Assembly: GCF_022664455.2 (NCBI RefSeq)
Contig: NZ_JAKRKC020000001.1
Span: 1,679,001 to 1,743,000 of the forward strand
Direction: 5' to 3'
From: Actinomadura luzonensis
GTDB taxonomy: Bacteria > Actinomycetota > Actinomycetes > Streptosporangiales > Streptosporangiaceae
DNA: 64,000 bases
Positions within the stretch are counted from its first letter, which is position 1; every line of letters starts with the position of its first letter. A program made the position numbers and the translations under genes. This document shows, in pieces, positions 25,341 through 34,562 of the stretch. The notes under the pieces were generated by a model. That model searched no databases. It was not told where the DNA came from and saw only the letters and a list, made by a program, of their open reading frames with translations.

Positions 25341-25994
25341 ATGCAGGTGCAGTTGCTCGGCCCGGTCTGCCTGCGGGGCAGAACCGGTCCGGTCCGTTCC
25401 GTGCCGGGCCGCGCCAGGAGCCTTCTCGCCGCGCTGGCCTGGCAGCCGGCGGAGTTCGTGCCCGACGAGGTCCTGATCGAGCGCATCTGGGGGGAGGCGA
25501 CGCCCCGCGACCCGCGTGACGCGCTCTACACCGCGGCCAAGCGGCTCCGCCGCACGGCCGCTGAGGTCTCCAGGGATCCGCTGGTCAGGCGGCGCGGCGG
25601 CTACGTCCTGGAGGCCGAGCCGCAGCGCGTCGACCTGTACCGCTTCCGCGCGCTGGTGGGCGCGGCGCGCGAGGCGGACGACGACGTCAGGCGTTCCCGG
25701 CTCTACGCGCAGGCCCTGCGCCTGTGGACGGGCCCGCCGCTGGCCGATCTGGCCGGCCGGTGGGCGGGCGGCGCGCGGGAGGCGCTGGCGTTCGAGCGGC
25801 TGGCGGCCCGGATCGCGACCATCGAGACCAGCCTCCGCCTCGGCCGCCCCGCCGAGGTGGCTCCGCTGCTGGTCGGCCTGATGAGCGAGAATCCGCTCAA
25901 CGAACGCCTCGCGGCGCTGCTGATGCTCGCGCTCTACCTGAGCGGGCGCGGACCATGGCGGCCGGGATCGCCTCCGCCGAGCCGCTCGTCCTGA
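25341..25994 (+). pseudogene. Truncated first copy of the small SARP gene
   Basis: Residues 1-202 are identical to the intact small SARP at 26744. After the duplication junction near 25947 the frame enters the TPR segment out of phase and ends after about 15 unrelated residues (RGPWRPGSPPPSRSS). The DNA-binding winged helix is intact, but the last BTAD helices are lost. It still has its start 6 bp after the upstream stop, so a truncated protein may be made. Confidence 0.85.
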
Positions 25995-26737
25995 CGCTGG
26001 CCGGGCTCGGCCTGGTCAGGCAGGAGCAGGGCCGGCTGGAGGAGGCGCTGGACGTCCTCGGCCGGGCGCTGGAGCTGTCCCACTCGGCCGCGAGCCGGTA
26101 CGGCCAGGTGGCGGTGCTGGACGCGATCGGCGCCGTGCACGCCGACGCGGGCCGGGACGAGGACGCGCTGGACGTCCGCAGGCGGATGCTCGATTTGGCC
26201 ATGAGCATCGGCGATCACGGCTACGAGCTCCTCGCGCTCATCGGCCTGGCGCGTGCGGAGGTCCGGCTGGGCCGGCCGGTCACCTTCCGGCTGCAGGCCG
26301 CGAGCCGGGAGGCGGAGGGCATTGGGCACCGGCAGGGCTGTGTGGAGGCCGCGCTCGGGTTGTCGGAGCTGGCCGTGCGCGGGGGCCGGCTCGACGAGGC
26401 CACCGCGCACGCCAGGTCCGCGCTGGACTGGGCGGTACGGGGGTACGCGCCCGGCATCGGCAAGGCCGGGACCGCCTTGGCCGTGGCGGACCTCGCCCGG
26501 GGCGACTTCCAGCAGTGCGCGAGCCACTGCCAGCGGGCGGTGCGCGTCTTCGCCAGGACCGGGCAGCGCCTCGATCAGGCGAGGGCGCTGGAGCTCCTGG
26601 GGCAGGCGCGCGAGCGGAGCGGCGACCTGCGCGGCGCGCGGTCGGCCAGGTCGCGGGCGCGGGGCGTCCTGGACGGGCTCGGCGCCCGCCAGGATGCGGC
26701 CAGGATACGGACAGGATGCGCCCGGCCAGAACAATGA
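25947..26737 (+). pseudogene. Duplicated 3' fragment of the large SARP gene (TPR part only)
   Basis: This is a second copy of the coding sequence for the last roughly 263 residues of the 1066-residue regulator, without its promoter, winged helix or ATPase. ATG 25955 would allow a 260-residue TPR-only protein, but no ribosome site precedes it. It arises from the tandem duplication. Confidence 0.85.
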
Positions 26738-26743
26738 TCGACC

Positions 26744-27574
26744 ATGCAGGTGCAGTTGCTCGGCCCGGTCTGCCTGCGGGGCAGAACCGGTCCGGTCCGT
26801 TCCGTGCCGGGCCGCGCCAGGAGCCTTCTCGCCGCGCTGGCCTGGCAGCCGGCGGAGTTCGTGCCCGACGAGGTCCTGATCGAGCGCATCTGGGGGGAGG
26901 CGACGCCCCGCGACCCGCGTGACGCGCTCTACACCGCGGCCAAGCGGCTCCGCCGCACGGCCGCTGAGGTCTCCAGGGATCCGCTGGTCAGGCGGCGCGG
27001 CGGCTACGTCCTGGAGGCCGAGCCGCAGCGCGTCGACCTGTACCGCTTCCGCGCGCTGGTGGGCGCGGCGCGCGAGGCGGACGACGACGTCAGGCGTTCC
27101 CGGCTCTACGCGCAGGCCCTGCGCCTGTGGACGGGCCCGCCGCTGGCCGATCTGGCCGGCCGGTGGGCGGGCGGCGCGCGGGAGGCGCTGGCGTTCGAGC
27201 GGCTGGCGGCCCGGATCGCGACCATCGAGACCAGCCTCCGCCTCGGCCGCCCCGCCGAGGTGGCTCCGCTGCTGGTCGGCCTGATGAGCGAGAATCCGCT
27301 CAACGAACGCCTCGCGGCGCTGCTGATGCTCGCGCTCTACCTGAGCGGGCAGCGCGCCGAGGCGCTGGCCTGGTACACGCGGGTGCGTACGGGCCTGGTG
27401 GAGGCCCTGGGCGACGAGCCGGGCGTCCCGCTCAAGGACCTGCACACGCGCATCCTGCGCGACGACCCCGCGCTGAGGGCCGCCGCGCCGCTCCTCGGGA
27501 TCGGACCTGAGGAGTCGCGGCGGCCGGTCACTCCGTGGAGCGGCGCTCGACCAGCTCCGCGGGCAGCCGGATGA
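26744..27574 (+). CDS. Small SARP-family regulator (winged helix plus BTAD)
   Basis: A 276-residue stand-alone SARP. The N-terminus (MQVQLLGPVCLRG, then LAWQPAEFVPDEVLIERIWG) is an OmpR-like winged helix; residues about 95-240 form the BTAD helical domain (ALRLWTGPPLADL, QRAEALAWYTRVRTGLVEAL). It starts at ATG 26744, 6 bp after the stop of the duplicated TPR fragment, which mirrors the original arrangement with the large SARP. The two SARPs probably acted as an operon before the duplication. The last 47 bp overlap the convergent LacI gene. Confidence 0.92.
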   Translation: MQVQLLGPVCLRGRTGPVRSVPGRARSLLAALAWQPAEFVPDEVLIERIWGEATPRDPRDALYTAAKRLRRTAAEVSRDPLVRRRGGYVLEAEPQRVDLYRFRALVGAAREADDDVRRSRLYAQALRLWTGPPLADLAGRWAGGAREALAFERLAARIATIETSLRLGRPAEVAPLLVGLMSENPLNERLAALLMLALYLSGQRAEALAWYTRVRTGLVEALGDEPGVPLKDLHTRILRDDPALRAAAPLLGIGPEESRRPVTPWSGARPAPRAAG

Positions 27575-28565
27575 CGGCCCGGGGCCGGTCGGGGTCGGCG
27601 ATGCGGCGCAGCAGCAGGTCGACCGCGGCGGTGCCGGCCTCGTCGGCGGGCAGCCGGATCGTGCTCAGGGCCGGGTGGAGGTAGGCGGCGAACGGGTGGT
27701 CGCCGTACCCGAGGACGCGCACGTCGTCGGGCACGGCGAGGCCGCACTCGCGGATGGCCCGGTAGAGGCCGAGCGCGAAGTAGTCGTTCGCGGTGACGAC
27801 CAGGTCGGGGTGGTTGTCGCGGGTGATGAGGTTGGCCGCCAGGGCGTAGGCGTCGTCGGGACGCCAGGGCAGGCTGGCGCCGCTGGTGCGGCGGGTGGGC
27901 ACCTTGAGCACGAGCGCGTGCTCGGGGGCGACGCCCAGCTCGTCGAGCGCCCGCCGGAAGCCGGCGACCCGGGCGTCCACCGTGCTGATCCGCAGGTCCT
28001 CCTCCAGCAGCCAGACCCGGCGGACGCCGTCGCGGGCCACCCGGGTCACCGCGTCGGCGATGGCGGACTCCACGTCGGTGCCGACGAAGTCGAGCCCGCG
28101 GCCGGAGGCGTCGCGGCTGAGCTGCACCACGGGGATGCCGGCCTCGCTCAGCCCGTCCCACACGTCGCTCCTGGACTCGGTGGCGACGCCCAGCACGCCG
28201 TCCACGCCGAAGCGCAGGAGCTGCTGGACGGCGCGCTTCTCGTTCTCCCCGGAGTCCTCGGTCACGAGGAGCAGCACGGAGTAGCCGGCCGCCCGGCACT
28301 CCCGTTCGACCGCGGAGATGAGCGCGGCGTAGAACGGGTTGGACGGGTTGGTGATGACCAGGCCGACGACCATGGTGCGGCCGGACACCAGCGAGCGGGC
28401 GTGGCTGTTCGGCACGTAGCCGAGCCGCTTGGCCTCGGCGGCGACCAGGGCCCTGGTGGCCTCGCTGACCTGGTCCTTGCCGGCCAGCGCCCGCGACACG
28501 GTGTTCGCCGACAGGCCCAGCCGGTCGGCGACATCGCGTAGCGTCACCCGTTGCGAACGTGCCAT
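27528..28565 (-). CDS. LacI-family transcriptional regulator
   Basis: A 345-residue repressor. The N-terminal helix-turn-helix is VTLRDVADRLGLSANTVSRA, followed by the hinge YVPNSHARSLVSGRT and a periplasmic-binding-protein-like ligand domain (VVGLVITNPSNPFYAALISA; DLVVTANDYFALGLYRAI). It lies downstream of two genes of unknown function on the same strand. Two ATTAACG-type palindromes lie in the divergent promoter region at 29847-29934, with the central CG typical of LacI operators. The inducer is probably a sugar or sugar acid imported by the MHS transporter. Confidence 0.95.
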   Translation of the reverse strand: MARSQRVTLRDVADRLGLSANTVSRALAGKDQVSEATRALVAAEAKRLGYVPNSHARSLVSGRTMVVGLVITNPSNPFYAALISAVERECRAAGYSVLLLVTEDSGENEKRAVQQLLRFGVDGVLGVATESRSDVWDGLSEAGIPVVQLSRDASGRGLDFVGTDVESAIADAVTRVARDGVRRVWLLEEDLRISTVDARVAGFRRALDELGVAPEHALVLKVPTRRTSGASLPWRPDDAYALAANLITRDNHPDLVVTANDYFALGLYRAIRECGLAVPDDVRVLGYGDHPFAAYLHPALSTIRLPADEAGTAAVDLLLRRIADPDRPRAVIRLPAELVERRSTE

Positions 28566-28580
28566 CCCGTCATTCTCCGC

Positions 28581-28919
28581 TCAGCTCTTGCCCACGAGGT
28601 AGATCCGAAGTCTGGCAGCCGCTCCGGGGTCGCCGGAAACGCGGCAGCGCACCCGCAGCCACTGGCCGAACCCGGTGACCAGCCAGCTCGTCATCCCGGG
28701 CGTCTCGGCGCGGAGCACCGGCACGTCGGCCGGGCACCAGGTAAGGCCGTCCGGGGAGATCTCCGTGGTCAGCTCCAGCGTCCCGGTCAGCTCGTGCGCC
28801 TGGACGAAGAAGCGCGCCTCCTGGGCCCAGGGCAGCTCGTACGGCTCGGTGGCCAGCTCGTCGGTCACCAGCGCGGCGCGTTCCAGCACCGCCGTCATGG
28901 TCGATCGCATCGTCGTCAC
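28581..28919 (-). CDS. Small conserved-looking protein of unknown function in the LacI locus
   Basis: A 112-residue protein with no signal peptide and no TM segment. Beta-rich stretches such as LELTTEISPDGLTWCPADVP and WLRVRCRVSGDPG suggest a beta-sandwich. GTG 28919 overlaps the stop of the preceding 305-residue gene (GTGA), so both are co-translated. I cannot assign a family with confidence; a DUF6385-like protein is a guess. Confidence 0.7.
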   Translation of the reverse strand: MTTMRSTMTAVLERAALVTDELATEPYELPWAQEARFFVQAHELTGTLELTTEISPDGLTWCPADVPVLRAETPGMTSWLVTGFGQWLRVRCRVSGDPGAAARLRIYLVGKS

Positions 28920-29833
28920 CAATCCACCGAGATGAGAACGGAGTCAAGGAAGAGGAAGTTGCGGATGTTCGCGTGGGTCCGGACGGAGAAGTAGAAGTTG
29001 AGCAGGTTGTCCAGGGTGCTGTAGCGGTCGGGGTAGATCGGCACCGGGACGTCGCTCATGTCCATGACGCGGTCGTTGAGGCGGAGCTCCACGTTGGAGC
29101 GGGTGCTGGTGTCGATGTCCCAGCGCAGGTAGTGCCAGTTGATCTTGGTGGGCACCTCGTTGACGCACATCTCCAGCGGCTCGTCGAAGTACCGCCAGTC
29201 GTCCGGGTCGGGCGCGGTGAAGTCGGCCGCGTACGGCAGGGCGAACTTGCCCTCCTGGTGGTCGCGCGGCGTCGGCTCGGGCACCACCGGGTACATCCAG
29301 CGCTGCGTCATCTCGCCGTCCAGGTTCGTGTTCTGGTAGCGGATCACGTTGTGGTAGCGCACGCCGTTGTCGGCGCAGATGTCGGTGGCCACGGTGAACG
29401 CCCCGAACTGCGACTCCGACGGGTGCCGGTTGCCGTCCCAGGCCACGCTGGCGGGCAGCTCGTGGCCGACGGTCGCCTCGGCCTTGAACGCGAAGTACGT
29501 TTCGATGCGCACCCGCCCCCGCCCGGCCATGGTGAGCCGGCGGATGCCGGTGGCGGTGTGGCCCCGGTAGGCGCGGGTGGCGAGCTTCAGCGCGTAGTTG
29601 CCGCTGAGCGTGCCGTGCGTGCCGACGTCGAAGAACGAGCAGGAGGAGAGCTGCGGCGGCCGGAAGTCGCGCATGTGGTCGTCGACGGTGCCGAGGTCGC
29701 CCTGGCCGTTGTAGTTGCCGATCAGCTCGGTCCAGCCGTGGGTGGTCGAGTCGAACCGGTCGAAGCACAGGATCCGGCCGAGCGGATCGTACTTCGACAG
29801 GCCGGCGTAGGCGGCCGGCGCGGCGATAGACAT
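28916..29833 (-). CDS. DUF6772-like protein, possible carbohydrate-binding beta-sandwich
   Basis: A 305-residue protein. The start MSIAAPAAYAGLSKYDPLGR and the stretches CFDRFDSTTHGWTELIGNY and YALKLATRAYRGHTATGI resemble the DUF6772 family as I remember it; this was not checked by search. Aromatic- and Asp-rich strands suggest a jelly-roll fold. ATG 29833 follows AGAGGA. It is the first gene of the minus-strand operon controlled by the LacI-type operator, and is divergent from the MHS transporter. A role in using or sensing a carbohydrate is inferred. Confidence 0.72.
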   Translation of the reverse strand: MSIAAPAAYAGLSKYDPLGRILCFDRFDSTTHGWTELIGNYNGQGDLGTVDDHMRDFRPPQLSSCSFFDVGTHGTLSGNYALKLATRAYRGHTATGIRRLTMAGRGRVRIETYFAFKAEATVGHELPASVAWDGNRHPSESQFGAFTVATDICADNGVRYHNVIRYQNTNLDGEMTQRWMYPVVPEPTPRDHQEGKFALPYAADFTAPDPDDWRYFDEPLEMCVNEVPTKINWHYLRWDIDTSTRSNVELRLNDRVMDMSDVPVPIYPDRYSTLDNLLNFYFSVRTHANIRNFLFLDSVLISVDW

Positions 29834-29846
29834 GCGCAGTCCTCTC

Positions 29847-29934
29847 ATTAACGCTCATGTAAATGACTAGCTGGCCGAGACTCTTGACCTGTCGAACAGG
29901 CCACTCGTAGTGTTACGGCCACATTAACGTTAAT
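29847..29934. promoter_or_regulatory. Two LacI-type operators and a promoter in the divergent region
   Basis: The operator ATTAACGTTAAT (29923-29934) is a perfect palindrome with central CG. ATTAACGCTCAT (29847-29858) matches it at 10 of 12 positions. Between them lies TTGACC (29884-29889), an 18-bp spacer and TAGTGT (29908-29913), reading toward the transporter; the perfect operator sits just past the start point. The LacI protein encoded at 27528 is the likely binder. Confidence 0.7.
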
Positions 29935-29984
29935 GGTCCTGATACGGACAGCGCAATCGACAAGCTGTGATGAGGGAGTCCACG

Positions 29985-31292
29985 ATGACGCTGCGGCTCA
30001 GCCGGGCCACGATCGCTTCCACCGTCGGCACCGCACTCGAGTGGTACGACTTCTCGCTGTACGGCACCGCCGCCGCGCTGGTGCTCCCGCTCGTCTTCTT
30101 CCCCTCCGGCGACCCGGTGGCGGCGACCCTGTCCTCGCTGGCCACCTTCGCCGTCGGGTTCTTCGCCCGGCCCGTCGGCGGCATCGTCATCGGCGTGCTC
30201 GGCGACCGCGTCGGGCGGCGGACCATGTTGTTCGTCACGCTGCTGCTCATGGCGGTGGCCTCGACGCTGATCGGCCTGCTGCCCTCCTACGCCGCCGTCG
30301 GCCCGGCCGCGCCGATCATGCTCGTGGCGCTGCGCGTGGTGCAGGGGCTCGGCGCGGGCGGCGAGTACGCGGGCGCCATGCTGATGTCCGCCGAGCACGC
30401 CGAGACCCGCTCACGCGGGCTGAACGCCAGCGCCCCGACCCTCGGCAACGCGGTCGGCTCGCTGGTCGCGACGGGCGTGTTCTTCCTGGTCTCCGCGCTC
30501 ATGCCGCACGAGGCGTTCGTCGACTACGGCTGGCGAATCCCGTTCCTGCTCAGCGTCCTGGTGGGCGTGGCCGGCGTGATCGTCCGGCTGAAGGTGTCGG
30601 ACACCCCCGAGTTCCGCGAGGCCAGGGACGCGGCCAGGGACGGCGGCGGGCCCGCGCAGGCGCCGCTGCGGGCGTTGTTCGCCACCTCCCGCCACAAGAT
30701 CGTGCCCGGCATGCTCATCAGCGTCGCGCCGAACGTGATCAGCTACCTGCCGTCCGTCTACGCCCTGACCTACCTGACCACGCACGTGCACACGGAGTCG
30801 TGGGTCGGCCTGATGGGCGTGGTGATCGCCAACCTCGTCAAGATCGTCACGGTGCCGGCCGCGGGCCTGCTGTGCGACCGGTTCGGGCGGCGGCCGGTGA
30901 TGGTCGCCGGGTCGGTCGCGGCGGCCGTGCTGTTCTACCCCTTCTTCTTCATGCTCGACACCGGCACGCCCGTGGTGATCTGGGCCGCGTTCGTGATGAT
31001 CTTCACGCTCTGCAACGACCTCACGCTCGCCTCACAGGCCACGATGATGTCGGAGCTGTTCGACGTCCGCTACCGCTACACCGGCGTCACCTTCACCCGC
31101 GAGATCGCCGGCGCGATCGTCGGCGGCTGCATCCCCTTCGTGGCCGCCTGGCTCGACGACTGGTCCGGCGGGCAGACCTGGCCGATCGTGGTGGTGTCGG
31201 CCCTGCTCTGCCTGCTGTCGGCGCTCGGCACCCGGTTCATCAGCGAGCCGGCCCACCTGCGGCGGCCCGTGCCGGCGCGGGCCGCCGGCTAG
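29985..31292 (+). CDS. MHS-family MFS metabolite transporter
   Basis: A 435-residue, twelve-TM symporter. It has the MHS start ASTVGTALEWYDFSLYGTAA, loop GVLGDRVGRRTMLFVTLLLM and LLCDRFGRRPVMVAG. This family imports organic acids, betaines and shikimate-like compounds with protons. ATG 29985 follows GAGGGAG. The operator and promoter upstream make it a target of the LacI repressor. Its stop overlaps the convergent amidohydrolase gene by four bases. Confidence 0.93.
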   Translation: MTLRLSRATIASTVGTALEWYDFSLYGTAAALVLPLVFFPSGDPVAATLSSLATFAVGFFARPVGGIVIGVLGDRVGRRTMLFVTLLLMAVASTLIGLLPSYAAVGPAAPIMLVALRVVQGLGAGGEYAGAMLMSAEHAETRSRGLNASAPTLGNAVGSLVATGVFFLVSALMPHEAFVDYGWRIPFLLSVLVGVAGVIVRLKVSDTPEFREARDAARDGGGPAQAPLRALFATSRHKIVPGMLISVAPNVISYLPSVYALTYLTTHVHTESWVGLMGVVIANLVKIVTVPAAGLLCDRFGRRPVMVAGSVAAAVLFYPFFFMLDTGTPVVIWAAFVMIFTLCNDLTLASQATMMSELFDVRYRYTGVTFTREIAGAIVGGCIPFVAAWLDDWSGGQTWPIVVVSALLCLLSALGTRFISEPAHLRRPVPARAAG

Positions 31293-34200
31293 TGACCGTC
31301 GCAGCAGGAGGACCGCGCCGCGCGCAGCTCGGCGGGGTCATGCCACCAGAAGGCCGCGGTGCTCGGATGGGCCGGGACCCGCTCCCGCACCGCGGTCGGG
31401 TGCGCCGCCGCGGTGGTCGCCGTGGTCGCGGACGGGTACGGCGCCAGCAGCTCCTCCACCGTGTGGTGCCTGCCGCCGACCAGGACGGCGGTGACGTTGG
31501 CGGCGTCCTCGACGCGGGCCAGCGGGTCGCCGTCCACGACGGCCAGATCGGCGTACATGCCCTCGGCGATCCTGCCCAGCGGCTGCCCGAGGAACGCCCC
31601 TGACGTGCTGGTCGCGGCGGTCAGCGCCTCGCGCGGCGTCAGGCCGTACTTGACCATGGCGCGCAGGTTCATGTGCAGGCTGACGCCGAGGTGGTCGATC
31701 GGCGCGTCGGTGCCGACGGTCACCACGCCGCCGCGGCGGATCATCGCGACGAGCTGCGCGACCTGGTTGGCGAGGTTGGTGAGGGTCACCTGGACGGCCG
31801 CCGGGTCGGCGTTGCGCGCGGCGGCGACGGTCGCCTCCAACGCGGCCGTCCGCCACTTCGGGTAGAGCCGGCGGACCCGCTCGTCCGTGGCGAGCGAGGC
31901 GTCCTCCCGGTACAGGGCGCTGGAGTTGAACAGGGTAGGCGTGCGGGCCATCCTCGCGGCCACGAACATGGCGATAACGTCGGAGTAGGCGGTGCCGACG
32001 TTCGTGACGGTGCGGGAGTAGCCGAACCGGCTGGTGGCGCCGACGTGCTCGGTCTGGTCGCCGCCCATGGCGATCGCCGGGTAGTGGTAGTGGGAGGTGA
32101 CCGGCAGGCCGCGGCGGTGCGCCCAGTCGATGACCTCCTTGTGCCAGCTCACGGGCAGCCGCACGTAGCACTTCATCAGGTCGTAGCCGAGGGCGTCGGC
32201 CCGCTCCAGCTCCAGCCGGAGCTGGTCGTGGGAGAACGTCGGGCGCATGAAGTTGTAGAAGATGCGCGGCCCGTCCACGGCCTCGCCGGTGGCCAGGTAG
32301 CGCGGCGCGAGCCGGGCCCCGGACTGCACCGCCTCCCGCTCCTCGGCCATGTGGTACGCGGGCGAGCCGGGCGAGCGCGTGGTGGTGACGCCGAGCGCCA
32401 GCCACAGCGGGCCCTGCCGCGAGCCGTAGGCGTAGCCCTGCATCTCGCGGTGGTGGTGGATGTCGATCAGGCCGGGCATGACGAACCGGTCGCTCGCGTC
32501 GATCAGCGTGCCGGGCCGCCCGGCGCGGCGCGGCTCGACCGCGGTGATCCGCTGGCCGCGCACCACGATGTCGACGTCGCGCGCCACGGACCCGGACACG
32601 CCGTCCCACATCCGCCCGGCGCGCACCACGACCTGCTCGGGGCCGCTGTCGTTGCGCCAGGTCAGCCGCATCGGGACGGCGCGGCCCGGCCGGCCGTCCA
32701 GGCGCACGGTCTTCAGCCGCCCGCCGTTGAGGTAGAGCAGGGTGGCGGAGTCGCCGGCCCAGACGGGGGCGTCGGAGACCTCACTGGTGACCTGGCGGGC
32801 CGGGCCGGTGGGCCGCCCGCTCCGGTCCACCGGCAGGACCCACAGCAGCGACTCCATGGCGAAGGCCAGCATGGTGCCGTCGGGCGACCAGACGGGGCCG
32901 TCGTCGCCGCGGGTCTGGAGCGATCGGTGCGGCGCGGGATCGACGTACGTGCCCGCGCCGGTGGCCCGGTCGACGAGCAGGATCTTCGACAGGCCCTCGC
33001 GGTAGCGGCGGGAGTACGGCACGACCGCGGCCAGCGCGATCGTCCGGCCGTCGGGCGACCAGGTGGGCCGGCCCGGCTCGAAGGTGGCGTCGAAGACCTT
33101 CCGCACGTCGCCGCCGGCCACGTCGAGGACCCAGAGGGCGCCGTCCTGGTCGAGGTAGGCGATCTCCGACCCGTCGGGCGACCAGCGGACGGACAGGGCG
33201 GCCGAGTCGGTGAGGTGGGTGAGCTGCCGGTCGGCCCCCGTGCTCAGGTCGCGCACCCAGATGTTGAGCGTGCCGGTGCGGTCGGTGACGAAGGCCAGGC
33301 TGCGCCCGTCGGGGGAGAAGTCCGGGTCGGCCTTCCACCAGCGGTCGCGGAACAGCGGCTCGGGCCGGTCGCCGGCGCGCGTCAGGTAGATGTCGTTGAG
33401 CGCGCGGAAGGCGACGGTGGAGCCGTCCGGCGACACGGCCGGGCTGCCGATGCCGATCACCGGGAACGAGCCGGGCGCGTCGAACACCCGGACCTTCTTG
33501 GCGTAGCGCGGGGTCGTCGTGGTCAGCGCGGCCGTGAAGCCGACGGTGCCGGCGGCGGCGGAGCCCAGGCGGCGGGTCCGCACGACGCCGGCGGAGGTGT
33601 AGAAGTAGCGGCCGTCAGGGCCGAAGCGCGCCCGGAACGGGAACACCTCCTCGCCCGTGACGAGCGGGCCCGCGGTGCCGGCCAGGTCGTTGGCGCCCGC
33701 GTGGAAGTGGTGGTAGACGAGGTCGGCGCCGTTGGGCAGCCAGGACGGCTGGTGCAGCACCTGGCCGGCGGGGACCGTGACCGCGGTGCTGCGCGCGCCG
33801 GTCGCGACCTCGACGACGTCGATCCTGGTGTCGGCCACGACGAAGGCGATCTTCCGGCCGTCGGGCGACCAGGCGGGCTCGTACTCCTCGGCGGCGGTGT
33901 CCGTCAGGGCGCGGCCGGCGCCGGTGGCGACGTCGAGCAGGTGGACGCCGTAGCTGCCGCCGGCGTCGGAGGAGTAGGCGATCGTGCGGCCGTCGGGGCT
34001 GTAGCGGGGCTCGCGGTGGTCGTACGGGCCGGTGGTGAGCCGCTTGAGGCCGGAGCCGTCGGGGCGGATCGTCCACAGGTCGAACACGCCGTCCCGGTAC
34101 GACTGGAACACGATCGCCGAGCCGTCGGGGGCCCAGTCGGGCTGGGCGATGTCGTACAGGTCGCTGGTGAACCGGCGGGCGGTGCCGCCCGAGGCGGAGC

Positions 34201-34450
34201 AGACCCAGAGCACGCCGAGCAGGTCGAGGGCGAGCAGGCGGCCGTCGGGCGAGGGCGCCACGGCGAAGTCGGTGCCGGAGGTGACGGACGTCCCGGCCGC
34301 GTGGGCGGCCGGTGCGGCGCCGGCCGGCCGGGCGGCGACCGGGGACACGGCGGCGGTGAGGGCGACGCCGGCGCCGCCGGCCAGGACGGCGCGGCGGGAC
34401 ATGGACGCGGGGGCCGGCGCGGGGGCGGCGGAAGGGGGGATCGGTTCCAT
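31289..34450 (-). CDS. Tat-exported beta-propeller/amidohydrolase fusion
   Basis: A 1053-residue protein. The leader SMSRRAVLAGGAGVALTAAV is a Tat signal. Residues about 55-640 contain repeated TolB/WD40-like blades with the motif W-S-P-D-G (at least eight). Residues about 660-1010 form an amidohydrolase with metal ligands IDIHHHREMQG, a later His in VTSHYHYP and the Asp in VVTVGTDAPIDH. Such fusions are predicted secreted peptidases or imidases. The tail ends SSCCDGH. No strong ribosome site precedes ATG 34450; ATG 34402 is an alternative. Confidence 0.9.
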   Translation of the reverse strand: MEPIPPSAAPAPAPASMSRRAVLAGGAGVALTAAVSPVAARPAGAAPAAHAAGTSVTSGTDFAVAPSPDGRLLALDLLGVLWVCSASGGTARRFTSDLYDIAQPDWAPDGSAIVFQSYRDGVFDLWTIRPDGSGLKRLTTGPYDHREPRYSPDGRTIAYSSDAGGSYGVHLLDVATGAGRALTDTAAEEYEPAWSPDGRKIAFVVADTRIDVVEVATGARSTAVTVPAGQVLHQPSWLPNGADLVYHHFHAGANDLAGTAGPLVTGEEVFPFRARFGPDGRYFYTSAGVVRTRRLGSAAAGTVGFTAALTTTTPRYAKKVRVFDAPGSFPVIGIGSPAVSPDGSTVAFRALNDIYLTRAGDRPEPLFRDRWWKADPDFSPDGRSLAFVTDRTGTLNIWVRDLSTGADRQLTHLTDSAALSVRWSPDGSEIAYLDQDGALWVLDVAGGDVRKVFDATFEPGRPTWSPDGRTIALAAVVPYSRRYREGLSKILLVDRATGAGTYVDPAPHRSLQTRGDDGPVWSPDGTMLAFAMESLLWVLPVDRSGRPTGPARQVTSEVSDAPVWAGDSATLLYLNGGRLKTVRLDGRPGRAVPMRLTWRNDSGPEQVVVRAGRMWDGVSGSVARDVDIVVRGQRITAVEPRRAGRPGTLIDASDRFVMPGLIDIHHHREMQGYAYGSRQGPLWLALGVTTTRSPGSPAYHMAEEREAVQSGARLAPRYLATGEAVDGPRIFYNFMRPTFSHDQLRLELERADALGYDLMKCYVRLPVSWHKEVIDWAHRRGLPVTSHYHYPAIAMGGDQTEHVGATSRFGYSRTVTNVGTAYSDVIAMFVAARMARTPTLFNSSALYREDASLATDERVRRLYPKWRTAALEATVAAARNADPAAVQVTLTNLANQVAQLVAMIRRGGVVTVGTDAPIDHLGVSLHMNLRAMVKYGLTPREALTAATSTSGAFLGQPLGRIAEGMYADLAVVDGDPLARVEDAANVTAVLVGGRHHTVEELLAPYPSATTATTAAAHPTAVRERVPAHPSTAAFWWHDPAELRAARSSCCDGH

Positions 34451-34562
34451 GGCGGGCGTGATCGCTCCTCGGCTGGGGATCTTCTGCGAGTAGACATCCG
34501 GTCAAGCGATCGGTCAAGAGCGGCCGGAGGAGGCGGACCGGCTGACGGATAGTATCTCGACG

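Larger units (their letters stand above)
24537..27350. repeat. Tandem direct duplication, unit 1,403 bp
   Basis: Copy 1 covers 24537-25939 and copy 2 covers 25940-27342. All three junctions share the 8-bp microhomology GAGCGGGC (24537, 25940 and 27343). The encoded proteins are identical across the copies. The unit joins the 3' part of the large SARP gene to the 5' part of the small SARP gene, so the duplication breaks one copy of each. A slippage-type event or an assembly artefact can both explain it. Confidence 0.9.

Noticed and set aside
25344..25943. Functional second SARP
   Set aside because: The frame breaks at the duplication junction and loses the end of the BTAD domain, so it was recorded as a pseudogene although a truncated product cannot be excluded.
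31673..34552. Plus-strand open frame of 959 codons
   Set aside because: Antisense of the propeller-amidohydrolase gene, which has clear WSPDG repeats and metal motifs. The plus-strand product is low-complexity Gly/Ala/Arg.
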